Numbered from the stretch's first letter, positions 1 to 6,076 are shown. The stretch: 6,076 nucleotides of DNA from Gammaproteobacteria bacterium (GCA_003645385.1 QNEY01000117.1:1-6076), one strand, 5' to 3'. Translations and numbers: made by a program. The notes: generated from the sequence alone by a model not told the origin.

Positions 1-1377
1 GTAAGAACTATTGTTGAATCGCTAGTGAATGAATATTTTCATGATTATCTAGTGGAAAATCCAACAGATAGTAAATTGATTGCCAATAAAATGGTTGATG
101 CTGCACGAGCTCGTGACGCCGCACGTAAAGCACGTGAGTTAACGCGGCGCAAAGGTGCTTTAGATATTGCCGGCTTACCAGGAAAGTTAGCTGATTGTCA
201 GGAGCGCGACCCTGCCCTTTCAGAATTGTTCTTGGTGGAGGGTGACTCTGCGGGAGGTAGTGCAAAACAAGGCCGCGATCGACGTACACAAGCTATTTTG
301 CCGCTGAAAGGAAAAATCCTTAATGTTGAGCGTGCACGCTTTGACAAAATGATCAGTTCGGCAGAGGTTGGAACGCTAATCACAGCCCTGGGCTGTGGTA
401 TCGGTCGTGATGAATATGATCCAGAAAAATTGCGTTACCATCACATCATCATCATGACTGATGCTGACGTGGATGGATCTCATATCCGAACCTTATTATT
501 GACCTTCTTTTATCGTCAAATGCCAGAATTAGTGGAGCGCGGACATATCTACATTGCCCAGCCACCATTGTATAAAATCAAGAAGGGTAAACAAGAGCGT
601 TACGTAAAAGATGATGCTGAAATGGAGCGCTATTTGACGGAGCTTGCTTTAAATAATGCTGAATTGTATCCATCTGAAACGGCGGAGGCGATCACTGGCA
701 GTGCATTGATGGTATTAGTTGAGGAATATCAGACGGTTACAACTATTATTTCTCGCCTATCCAGCCATTACTACCCAGCATTTCTTGAGCAGTTGATTTA
801 TCAGGCTGCAATTCCAGAGTTATCAGATAGCTCTGCTATGGAAATATGGCTCTCGGAGATTGAGCAGCGTTTGAATAGCAACTTGCCAACAGGTACTAGC
901 TATAAGCTTTCAGTTGCCAGCAAAGATGATGAGCCAACACTTTATATCAATGTTAGTTTTAGCCGCCATGGCATTAGTACTGACTACCATATTCCAGGTG
1001 AGTTTTTTGCCAGCACGGAATATCAGCGTATTTTGACCTTTGCGGACAAGATTAATGGTTTATTTGCAGAAGGTGCTCGGGTACATCGTGGTGAGCGCAG
1101 TGAATTAATTGATAACTTTTCACAGGCTGTGACATGGTTATTAACTGAGGCACGAAGAGGGCAGAATGTTCAACGTTATAAAGGTTTGGGTGAAATGAAT
1201 CCTGAACAATTGTGGGAAACTACCATGGATAAAACCAAGCGTCGCTTATTGCAAGTGAGGATTGAAGATGCAATTGCAGCGGATGAAACGTTCAATACCC
1301 TAATGGGTGATAATGTTGAGCCACGCCGGGAATTTATTGAAACCCACGCGTTGCAGGCAACTAATCTGGATATCTAA
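1..1377 (+). CDS. gyrB: DNA gyrase subunit B, C-terminal part (5' end outside window)
   Basis: GyrB is the ATPase/TOPRIM subunit of the A2B2 gyrase that introduces negative supercoils into DNA. The reading frame is open from base 1, so the gene enters from the left; the GTG at 25 is an internal valine, not a start. Visible TOPRIM motifs are EGDSAGG (Glu codon at 238-240) and DADVDGSH (Asp codons at 460, 466 and 472), the metal-binding acidic residues; PLKGKILNVE lies between them. QRYKGLGEMNPEQLW (from 1171) is the conserved C-terminal tail motif. Motif spacing matches E. coli numbering (Glu424, Asp498/500/502 as I recall it), so about 344 N-terminal residues (ATPase and transducer) are missing and the full protein would be about 802 aa. 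The poorly conserved stretch at roughly 640-1130 corresponds to the extra domain found in gammaproteobacterial GyrB. The frame is intact and ends at TAA. ParE is less likely because of the long insert and the close match to GyrB. Confidence 0.97.
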   Translation, partial: VRTIVESLVNEYFHDYLVENPTDSKLIANKMVDAARARDAARKARELTRRKGALDIAGLPGKLADCQERDPALSELFLVEGDSAGGSAKQGRDRRTQAILPLKGKILNVERARFDKMISSAEVGTLITALGCGIGRDEYDPEKLRYHHIIIMTDADVDGSHIRTLLLTFFYRQMPELVERGHIYIAQPPLYKIKKGKQERYVKDDAEMERYLTELALNNAELYPSETAEAITGSALMVLVEEYQTVTTIISRLSSHYYPAFLEQLIYQAAIPELSDSSAMEIWLSEIEQRLNSNLPTGTSYKLSVASKDDEPTLYINVSFSRHGISTDYHIPGEFFASTEYQRILTFADKINGLFAEGARVHRGERSELIDNFSQAVTWLLTEARRGQNVQRYKGLGEMNPEQLWETTMDKTKRRLLQVRIEDAIAADETFNTLMGDNVEPRREFIETHALQATNLDI

Positions 1378-1397
1378 ATGCCTTAATCGTAGCTATG

Positions 1398-1412
1398 CAG
1401 GAATTATTCCTG
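1398..1412. repeat. Short palindrome between gyrB and the b561 gene
   Basis: Seven-base arms CAGGAAT and ATTCCTG flank a single central T, giving a near-perfect dyad 20 bases after the gyrB stop. It is just upstream of the longer hairpin at 1415-1454. A one-base centre is too tight for an RNA hairpin without losing inner pairs, so a protein-binding dyad is equally possible. No regulator is recognised and it may be chance. Confidence 0.35.
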
Positions 1413-1414
1413 AA

Positions 1415-1454
1415 AACAAAGGTCATAATCAGCAGTATTATTATGGCCTTTGTT
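1415..1454 (+). terminator. Long stem-loop downstream of gyrB, probable terminator
   Basis: Bases 1415-1429 pair with 1440-1454 over 15 positions (14 Watson-Crick and one G-U), around a 10-base loop. The downstream sequence GTTATTGGG has only a modest T content, so a classical U-tract is weak. It starts 38 bases after the gyrB stop and ends 36 bases before the b561 start codon, where it would end gyrB transcription or attenuate read-through into the cytochrome gene. The pairing is seen directly; the termination role is inferred. Confidence 0.6.
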
Positions 1455-1489
1455 GTTATTGGGTGAGTGAAATTTACGTGGAGAAAAAC

Positions 1490-2050
1490 ATGACAAACAA
1501 TGCTGCACGATATGATCATGTACAAGTCATTTTGCATTGGCTAATGGCAGCGGTAATTTTGTTTATGATTGCCCTGGGGTTGTACATGATTGAGCTGCCG
1601 AAGCAGTCTGAATTGCCCGTTGGTGAGGAAAGTGTACGAGCATTTTACTTCTTGTTGCATAAGTCTATGGGGATTACAGTCGCTGTGCTTATTATATTGC
1701 GCGTGGCCTGGCGTTTGACTCATAAAGCCCCTCCTTTGCCTGACACTGTTTCAAAATGGCAACAGAAGGCAGCTGGGGCTGTTCACGTGCTAATTTACCT
1801 TGTTATGATTGCAATGCCGATTTCCGGTTTTATGCAATCCTTGTTTAGCAAATACGATACTAAATTCTGGGGAATCGTTCTGCCTCGTATGGCTGAAGCG
1901 GATGAAGTGATGAGAGAAAGCTTCAACCAAGTACATGAGTGCCTTGCTTTTTTACTGATTGGTTTGATTGTCATACATTTAGCCGCTGCAATTAAACACC
2001 GATTGTCAGGCACAGAAATAACGGACAGAATGTCTCTCAGAAGAGACTAA
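1490..2050 (+). CDS. cybB: Cytochrome b561 family di-haem membrane protein
   Basis: Predicted 186-aa inner-membrane b-type cytochrome of the bacterial CybB/COG3038 family, which carries electrons between the quinone pool and partners that are often unknown (CybB of E. coli oxidises superoxide). Four hydrophobic helices are visible at about residues 13-34, 55-76, 97-117 and 148-168. Candidate haem-ligand histidines are His16 (in HWL), His57 (in HKSMG), His149 and His163; the 14-residue gap between the last pair matches my memory of E. coli CybB. The conserved RYDHVQVILHW opening and the HKSMG and RVAWRL motifs support the family. The start is ATG 1490, preceded by GGAGA at 1480-1484; an in-frame extension back to 1307 overlaps gyrB and adds a non-conserved stretch, so it was not used. 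The stop is TAA at 2048. It converges on ndh across a shared terminator. The true electron donor and acceptor cannot be read from the sequence; the symbol is by family similarity. Confidence 0.88.
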   Translation: MTNNAARYDHVQVILHWLMAAVILFMIALGLYMIELPKQSELPVGEESVRAFYFLLHKSMGITVAVLIILRVAWRLTHKAPPLPDTVSKWQQKAAGAVHVLIYLVMIAMPISGFMQSLFSKYDTKFWGIVLPRMAEADEVMRESFNQVHECLAFLLIGLIVIHLAAAIKHRLSGTEITDRMSLRRD

Positions 2051-2063
2051 GTTACCCAAAAAT

Positions 2064-2088
2064 AAAAAGGCCCGAATAGGGCCTTTTT
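2064..2088. terminator. Bidirectional intrinsic terminator between convergent genes
   Basis: A perfect 10-bp stem (AAAAAGGCCC / GGGCCTTTTT) encloses a 5-base loop GAATA. The A-run and T-run flank the GC core symmetrically, so each strand reads as a GC hairpin followed by five Us. It lies 13 bases after the b561 stop and 33 bases beyond the ndh stop, which fits termination of both convergent transcripts. Confidence 0.92.
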
Positions 2089-2121
2089 GCTAAGTAACAC
2101 TTGAGAAAACACTTCTTTTCC

Positions 2122-3444
2122 TTAGTGCAGTTTGATTTTAGGGTGTACGCTACGGCGGAATAAATGGGATAATGACAGCATTCCGACACGGAAGAGTCCA
2201 AACAAAGCAACTTGATGCATTTTGTATAATGATAGATACATAATTCGGGCCATAAAGCCTTCAATCATCAAGCTTCCTTTGCTTAAATTGCCCATCATAT
2301 TGCCAACAGTGCTATAGCGACCCAGAGAAACCAGTGAGCCATAATCATGGTATGCGTACTCAGGAATGTCTTTACCAGTCATACGTCGAGTTAGTGATTT
2401 ATAGACTAGATCGGCCATTTGATGTGCCGCTTGAGCACGTGGAGGCACATTTTCATCTTGGCCTATCCATTTGCAGGCACAACAATCACCAATTGCGTAA
2501 ACATCATCATCTAAGGTGGTTTGTAAGGTCTGTTTGACAACTAGTTGGTTCATCCAGTTAGTTTCCAGACCATCAATATCTTTGAGAAAGTCAGGAGCTT
2601 TAATACCCGCAGCCCACACTTTAATCGCAGCGGGAATTATTTTGCCACTTTCAGTTTTGATTTCATCTGCGGTGATTTCAATAACACGTTCATTTGTCAG
2701 TACTTCTACACCAAGTTTTGAAAGTTCTTTTTCAGTAGCTGTAGAAAGGTTTTCAGGAAGCCCGGGCAACAGGCGTTCAGCAGCTTCAATAATGCTGATT
2801 TTCACATCGGTAGGTTGAACTTCGTCCAGACCATATGCTGTTAATAAGTGTGAAACCTCGTGTAATTGGGCGCTAAGCTCAACACCTGTGGCACCAGCGC
2901 CAACGATGGCAATATCCAACTGACCTTCATCAAGGGGCTTGTCTTGAGTGTGAGCACGCAGATAGGCTTCGAGAAGTTGTGATTGGAATGTTTCAGCTTG
3001 TGAGATTGTATCTAAAAACAAGCAATGATCAGTCACACCTTTAATGCCAAAATCATGGCTCACACTGCCGACAGCGATGACCAGGTAATCATAGTCAAAA
3101 CTACGATGAGGGATGATTTCTTCACCATTGTCATTATATGTAGGAGCGACGCTGATCTGCTTGTTTGTACGGTCTAGTCCGTCCATTTTACCAAGGCGAA
3201 AGCGAAAGCCGCTACACATTGCTTGGGCAAGATATTCTATTTCATCTTCGTGTGAATCAAGTGTTCCTGCAGCTACTTCATGCAGCAAAGGTTTCCAGAT
3301 ATGGGTATGAGTACTATCAACCAAAGTAATGTTGGCCTTACCTTTTTTACCGAGTTTACGACCCAGCTTGGTGACCAGTTCAAGGCCCCCTGCTCCGCCA
3401 CCGACTACTACGATATTAGGTATGTTATTTGCTGCTGATGTCAT
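2122..3444 (-). CDS. ndh: Type II NADH dehydrogenase (NDH-2)
   Basis: A 440-aa single-subunit FAD enzyme that oxidises NADH and reduces quinone at the inner face of the membrane without pumping protons. It has two Rossmann domains: GGGAGG at residues 15-20, with Asp43 at the end of the second strand, binds FAD, and GAGATG at 182-187 with Glu189 is the NADH site. Family signatures are HIWKPLLHEVAAG (48-60), YLVIAVGS (120-127), VWAAGIKAP (276-284), YAIGDC (316-321) and PPRAQAAHQ (334-342). The last 45 or so residues are hydrophobic and basic, like the amphipathic helices that anchor NDH-2 to the membrane. Length is close to E. coli Ndh (434 aa). ATG at 3444 has GGAG at 3455-3458, ten bases upstream. 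Cys321, Cys322 and Cys324 follow the GDC motif, where E. coli also has a cysteine pair. It is divergent from the flavoprotein operon and convergent with the cytochrome. A sulfide:quinone reductase is excluded by the NDH-2 motifs. Confidence 0.96.
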   Translation of the reverse strand: MTSAANNIPNIVVVGGGAGGLELVTKLGRKLGKKGKANITLVDSTHTHIWKPLLHEVAAGTLDSHEDEIEYLAQAMCSGFRFRLGKMDGLDRTNKQISVAPTYNDNGEEIIPHRSFDYDYLVIAVGSVSHDFGIKGVTDHCLFLDTISQAETFQSQLLEAYLRAHTQDKPLDEGQLDIAIVGAGATGVELSAQLHEVSHLLTAYGLDEVQPTDVKISIIEAAERLLPGLPENLSTATEKELSKLGVEVLTNERVIEITADEIKTESGKIIPAAIKVWAAGIKAPDFLKDIDGLETNWMNQLVVKQTLQTTLDDDVYAIGDCCACKWIGQDENVPPRAQAAHQMADLVYKSLTRRMTGKDIPEYAYHDYGSLVSLGRYSTVGNMMGNLSKGSLMIEGFMARIMYLSLYKMHQVALFGLFRVGMLSLSHLFRRSVHPKIKLH

Positions 3445-3465
3445 TATTGTTCAACTCCAGTAAAT

Positions 3466-3495
3466 TTGTTTCTCGACATGATTCTATCGTATAAG
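3466..3495 (+). promoter_or_regulatory. Candidate sigma70 promoter for the dmrB-like operon
   Basis: A -10-like TATAAG (3490-3495, five of six consensus bases) follows a poor -35-like TTGTTT (3466-3471) at an 18-base spacing. Transcription would start near 3502, leaving a leader of about 80 bases before ATG 3583. This rests on a pattern match by eye only. Confidence 0.3.
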
Positions 3496-3510
3496 AGGCT
3501 GCTATAGAAA
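3481..3510 (-). promoter_or_regulatory. Candidate sigma70 promoter for ndh
   Basis: Read on the minus strand, TAGAAT (3486-3481, five of six -10 bases) follows a weak -35-like TTTCTA (3510-3505) with an 18-base spacer. Transcription would start near 3474 and give a leader of about 30 bases that includes the ribosome binding site at 3455-3458. The -35 match is poor, so confidence is low. Confidence 0.28.
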
Positions 3511-3582
3511 ACCTTAATTTTTACTATGAGGCCAGAGTCTGGCAAAATTCATCTATTACTTTGTTCAATTTATAGGTACTTT

Positions 3583-4131
3583 ATGCAATCACGCCCTGAA
3601 AAACCACGTTTAGCTTGGGCTGTAACAGGTTCAGGCCATTATCTGGAAGAGTGTCTGGATATTATCCGTGATTTGGAAGATGTCGATTTGTTTTATAGCC
3701 GTGCTGGTGAAGAAGTGATTCGCATGTATGGTCACGATCCCAAGACTGTAAACAGTAAAGGTCGGGTGTATCGGGATCGTGCGGCAAGTTCTCCTCCGGT
3801 TGGCTTATTCTATCGTGGTGATTATCATACATTGGTCGTTGCACCAGCCACCTCCAATACCGTTGCCAAAATGGTATTGGGCTTGTCAGATACGCTAGTG
3901 ACGAATGTTTATGCACAAGCAGGTAAGTGTCGTATTCCCAGTATTGTTTTAGCGTGTGATACAGAGCCTGAAATGGATACCCCTGCTCCGGATCGTATTG
4001 TTAAAGTATGGCCACGAGAGATCGATTTGTCTCATACTCATAAGCTGCGTTCTTTTGAGGCAACAACAGTTGTTGAGAATCCAGAAAAATTATTAGCGGC
4101 ATTGTGTGTTCGTTTGGATGAGCTCAAATAA
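3583..4131 (+). CDS. dmrB: DmrB/AfpA-type flavoprotein, putative dihydromethanopterin reductase
   Basis: A 182-aa soluble protein of the flavoprotein superfamily that also holds UbiX and phosphopantothenoylcysteine decarboxylase. The likely role is FMN-dependent reduction of dihydromethanopterin to H4MPT, the last step of cofactor synthesis. Family-type FMN-binding motifs are VTGSGHYLEE (residues 14-23) and APATSNTVAK (87-96), followed by GLSDTLVTN (100-108). No CxxC-type ferredoxin segment is present, so it resembles the short bacterial form (the Burkholderia homologue forms a cage-like assembly) rather than the longer iron-sulfur archaeal DmrB. ATG 3583 is preferred: AGG at 3574-3576 lies six bases upstream and the protein begins close to the conserved core. 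The in-frame ATG at 3526 has no ribosome binding site and would add 19 unrelated residues. Three bases separate it from the next gene. Archaeoflavoprotein AfpA is the alternative name; the reaction is inferred from family and neighbours. Confidence 0.78.
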   Translation: MQSRPEKPRLAWAVTGSGHYLEECLDIIRDLEDVDLFYSRAGEEVIRMYGHDPKTVNSKGRVYRDRAASSPPVGLFYRGDYHTLVVAPATSNTVAKMVLGLSDTLVTNVYAQAGKCRIPSIVLACDTEPEMDTPAPDRIVKVWPREIDLSHTHKLRSFEATTVVENPEKLLAALCVRLDELK

Positions 4132-4134
4132 CTT

Positions 4135-5544
4135 ATGGCTGAAAAGCTATTATTCTTAACCGGTAAATTGGCAGAACCCAGTTTACGTAAAACCCTTGCT
4201 GAGATGGCATCACTACCTTTTGAATACCGTATTCACCAGTTAGGGCTTTCTGTTGCTGCATTGATGACCGATAAAATGATCGCTCGTCGTCTAAAGAAGG
4301 ACGACTTTAAGGATTGTGATCAGATTATTGTGCCGGGGCGTTGTCGTGGCGATCTGGATGTACTGAGCGAACAGCTGGGTATTCCAGTGCTAAGAGGTCC
4401 AGAAGAAGTAAAAGATTTACCGATATATTTTGGTCGAGAGCGAAAACAGCCTGATTTGAGTCGCTATGACGTTAATATCTTTGCTGAAATAGTCGATGCT
4501 CCAGATCGAGATATTGATAGCATTCTTGAGCGTGCAGATTATTATCGTGACTGTGGTGCCAATGTTATTGATATTGGTTGCCTGCCGGAAGAACAATTTC
4601 CGCATATGGAAGAGGTGATTGTTGCACTACATGAGGCAGGGTTTAAAGTCAGTGTTGACTCCTTAGAACTTGATGATTTACGTCGGGCAGGTAAGGCCGG
4701 TGCTGATTATCTGCTCAGCTTGACCGAAAAAACATATCATCTAGCTGAAGAAGTTGATTCGGTGGCTATTCTGGTTCCAGCAGAGCGTGGATCTTTAGTT
4801 TCTTTAGAGCGTGCAATGGAGTCGATGGATAAAATCAACCGGCCCTGGATTGCTGATCCGATACTTGAACCCATTCATTTTGGTTTAACAAATTCTATCG
4901 TGCGATACCATGATCTACGTAGCCGTTATCCTGATGCACCGATGATGATGGGGGTCGGAAATCTAACTGAACTGACTGATGCTGATACCAGTGGGATTAA
5001 TGCAATATTATTTGGAATAATCTCTGAACTTAATATAACTAACGTGCTAACAACCGAAGTGAGTCCTCACGCACGAAGTGCAATACAAGAAGCAAATGTG
5101 GCTAGAAGAATGATGTTTGCTGCACGTGAAGACAATAGTTTACCTCGTGATTTCAGTTCAGATTTACTGGTTGCCCATGAACGTCGACCTTTTCCTGATA
5201 ATGCAGAAGATATCACGGAACTCGCCGGTAATATTAAAGACCCAAATTACAGAATAAAGGTGGCCGAACAAGGCCTCTATATGTTTAATCGTGACGGCCT
5301 GATGCAGGGCACGGATCCCTTCGCTTTTTATCCTCAACTAGATTTAAAGGATGACACTGGACATGCATTTTATTTAGGTGCTGAGTTAGCAAGAGCACAA
5401 ATAGCTTGGCAACTAGGCAAGCGCTATACTCAAGATGAAGAGTTGGAATGGGGTTGCGCTGTTACAAAAAAACAACAAGATTTAATCGATCAGAAAGCAG
5501 AAGGTTCAACTATGAAATCAAGGAAAAAATGTGGCACAGCTTGA
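4135..5544 (+). CDS. Dihydropteroate synthase-like protein, probable H4MPT biosynthesis
   Basis: A 469-aa protein, much longer than ordinary FolP (about 280 aa). Residues 1-105 or so form an N-terminal domain with KLLFLTGKLAEPSL and VPGRCRGDLD (66-75), resembling the DUF6513-type domain of archaeal and methylotroph DHPS-like proteins. From about 112 to 360 a pterin-binding TIM-barrel pattern appears: GANVIDIGC (141-149), VSVDS (172-176), ADPILEP (240-246) and MGVGNLTELTDADTSG (272-287). The C-terminal part carries GTDPFAFYPQ and HAFYLGAELARAQIAW, which recalls DUF4346-like domains (from memory, unsure). Likely role: joining the pterin pyrophosphate to the ribofuranosyl-aminobenzene moiety in H4MPT synthesis; this is inference from fold and context. 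The ESTRPG loop of FolP is missing after DIG. ATG 4135 lies three bases after the upstream stop with only a weak GGATGAG, suggesting translational coupling. Its last 14 bases overlap the next gene. Confidence 0.82.
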   Translation: MAEKLLFLTGKLAEPSLRKTLAEMASLPFEYRIHQLGLSVAALMTDKMIARRLKKDDFKDCDQIIVPGRCRGDLDVLSEQLGIPVLRGPEEVKDLPIYFGRERKQPDLSRYDVNIFAEIVDAPDRDIDSILERADYYRDCGANVIDIGCLPEEQFPHMEEVIVALHEAGFKVSVDSLELDDLRRAGKAGADYLLSLTEKTYHLAEEVDSVAILVPAERGSLVSLERAMESMDKINRPWIADPILEPIHFGLTNSIVRYHDLRSRYPDAPMMMGVGNLTELTDADTSGINAILFGIISELNITNVLTTEVSPHARSAIQEANVARRMMFAAREDNSLPRDFSSDLLVAHERRPFPDNAEDITELAGNIKDPNYRIKVAEQGLYMFNRDGLMQGTDPFAFYPQLDLKDDTGHAFYLGAELARAQIAWQLGKRYTQDEELEWGCAVTKKQQDLIDQKAEGSTMKSRKKCGTA

Positions 5545-6076
5545 ATGCAAAATCCATGAAGTCATTGTGACAACATTAAATGAACAAGGGCAAGCACATT
5601 CTGCACCGATGGGGGTAACCCAACGTGATGGCCATATACTGATTAAACCATTTAAGCCATCTGCAAGCTACAATAACTTAAAGCAACACCGGCAATGTAC
5701 AATTAACTACATTGATGATGTGCGCGTGTTTTCAGGAGCATTAACGGGTCGACGAGACTGGCCTACACTGCCCTGTCAGCAAATTGAAGGTGAGTATTTG
5801 AGCAATGCATTAGCTCATACGGAGTTGGAGATTATTGCATTTGATGATGATGATCCTCGGGCTTGTTTTACCGGTTCAGTGATCTGTGATGTGCAACATG
5901 CCCCTTTTCGAGGTTTTAATCGAGCTCAAGCTGCTGTTATCGAAGCTGCTGTATTGGTGAGTCGGCTTAACATGTTGTCAGCACAAAAAATACAACAAGA
6001 AATCGCTTATCTCTCTATCGCGATCGAAAAAACAGCAGGTTTGAGGGAGTTAGAAGCTTGGGGTTGGTTAATTGCA
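5531..6076 (+). CDS. DUF447 family protein, putative flavin-binding (3' end outside window)
   Basis: The frame is open for 182 codons to the right edge. It starts at GTG 5531, inside the preceding gene, with AAGGA at 5520-5524 six bases upstream; an in-frame TGA at 5513 rules out any earlier start and the first in-frame ATG (5609) would cut off a conserved block. Family-like features are HEVIVTTLNEQG...APMGV (residues 9-29), PFKPSASYNNL (40-50), NYIDDVRVFSGALTG (59-73) and FNRAQAAVIEAAVLVSRL (129-146). Archaeal DUF447 proteins have, as I recall, a split-barrel FMN-binding fold, and DUF447 genes travel with H4MPT genes in methylotrophs. The reaction is unknown. Length already approaches the usual 180-210 aa, so only a few residues are probably missing. 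The GTG start and 14-base overlap point to coupled translation with the DHPS-like gene. A four-Asp run occurs at 5843-5854. Confidence 0.8.
   Translation, partial: MAQLECKIHEVIVTTLNEQGQAHSAPMGVTQRDGHILIKPFKPSASYNNLKQHRQCTINYIDDVRVFSGALTGRRDWPTLPCQQIEGEYLSNALAHTELEIIAFDDDDPRACFTGSVICDVQHAPFRGFNRAQAAVIEAAVLVSRLNMLSAQKIQQEIAYLSIAIEKTAGLRELEAWGWLIA

Larger units (their letters stand above)
3445..3582. other. Divergent spacer between ndh and the dmrB-like gene
   Basis: This AT-rich 138-base region must hold the promoters for ndh (leftward) and for the pterin operon (rightward). No strong palindrome, FNR-type box or riboswitch-like structure was seen. Weak candidate promoter elements for both directions overlap at 3466-3510 and are listed separately. 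The ATG at 3526 is in frame with the rightward gene but lacks a ribosome binding site. Confidence 0.7.

Noticed and set aside
25..27. GTG as a start for the gyrB fragment
   Set aside because: The frame is open to base 1 and the encoded residues before it continue the GyrB sequence; the gene is cut by the window edge.
1307..1489. In-frame upstream extension of the b561 gene to an ATG inside gyrB
   Set aside because: It would overlap the gyrB end, span the hairpin, add 61 residues unlike any b561 N-terminus, and ignore the good GGAGA before ATG 1490.
2334..3310. Several + strand open frames opposite ndh (2334-2537, 2516-2818, 3113-3310)
   Set aside because: They are antisense to a clear NDH-2 gene, show no recognisable protein motifs and no supporting ribosome binding site.
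3526..3582. Earlier start for the dmrB-like gene
   Set aside because: No ribosome binding site precedes it and the added 19 residues are not flavoprotein-like; ATG 3583 has AGG at a suitable distance.
3583..4131. Annotation as UbiX or as the CoaC part of CoaBC
   Set aside because: It shares the flavoprotein fold, but there is no CoaB domain and no ubiquinone or CoA gene nearby; the DHPS-like and DUF447 neighbours favour DmrB/AfpA.
3662..4605. Minus-strand open frames opposite the flavoprotein and DHPS-like genes
   Set aside because: Antisense shadows of well supported coding frames, with no domain-like content.
4135..5544. Annotation as ordinary folP dihydropteroate synthase
   Set aside because: Too long, lacks the ESTRPG loop, has extra domains, and sits beside a DmrB-like gene instead of folate genes.
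1..6076. Mobile elements, CRISPR arrays, tRNA or rRNA genes, phage or defence genes
   Set aside because: No transposase, direct-repeat array, structured RNA pattern or defence-type domain was found on either strand.

Overview
The window looks like a chromosomal segment of a gammaproteobacterium that oxidises C1 compounds, such as a Methylophaga-like methylotroph or a type I methanotroph. Three things point there. The GyrB fragment aligns almost residue for residue with my recollection of the E. coli protein, including the extra C-terminal insert typical of gammaproteobacteria. The base composition is moderately AT-rich. The right half carries a cluster that resembles bacterial tetrahydromethanopterin (H4MPT) biosynthesis genes. 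The genus is inference.

Layout, left to right: (1) the 3' part of gyrB (+), running in from the left edge; (2) a spacer of about 110 bases with a small palindrome and a long hairpin that probably ends gyrB transcription; (3) a four-helix cytochrome b561 (+); (4) a compact two-way terminator; (5) ndh, a type II NADH dehydrogenase (-), convergent with the cytochrome gene; (6) a divergent spacer with weak candidate promoters in both directions; (7) a tightly packed + strand operon of a DmrB/AfpA-type flavoprotein, a two-part dihydropteroate-synthase-like protein, and a DUF447 protein that starts at GTG inside the preceding gene and runs off the right edge.

Functionally there are three blocks. 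gyrB is housekeeping; in many gammaproteobacteria it follows dnaA-dnaN-recF, so the window may lie near the replication origin, though those genes are not visible. The cytochrome b561 and NDH-2 are both inner-membrane electron carriers but are transcribed towards each other, so they are not one operon. The last three genes probably make the pterin cofactor H4MPT, which carries formaldehyde-level carbon during C1 oxidation: the DHPS-like protein is a candidate for joining the pterin to the arylamine, the DmrB-like flavoprotein for reducing dihydromethanopterin to H4MPT, and the DUF447 protein has no assigned reaction. This operon is the most interesting part of the window. No RNA genes, mobile elements, CRISPR arrays or dispersed repeats were seen, and no gene-free stretch exceeds 300 bases.
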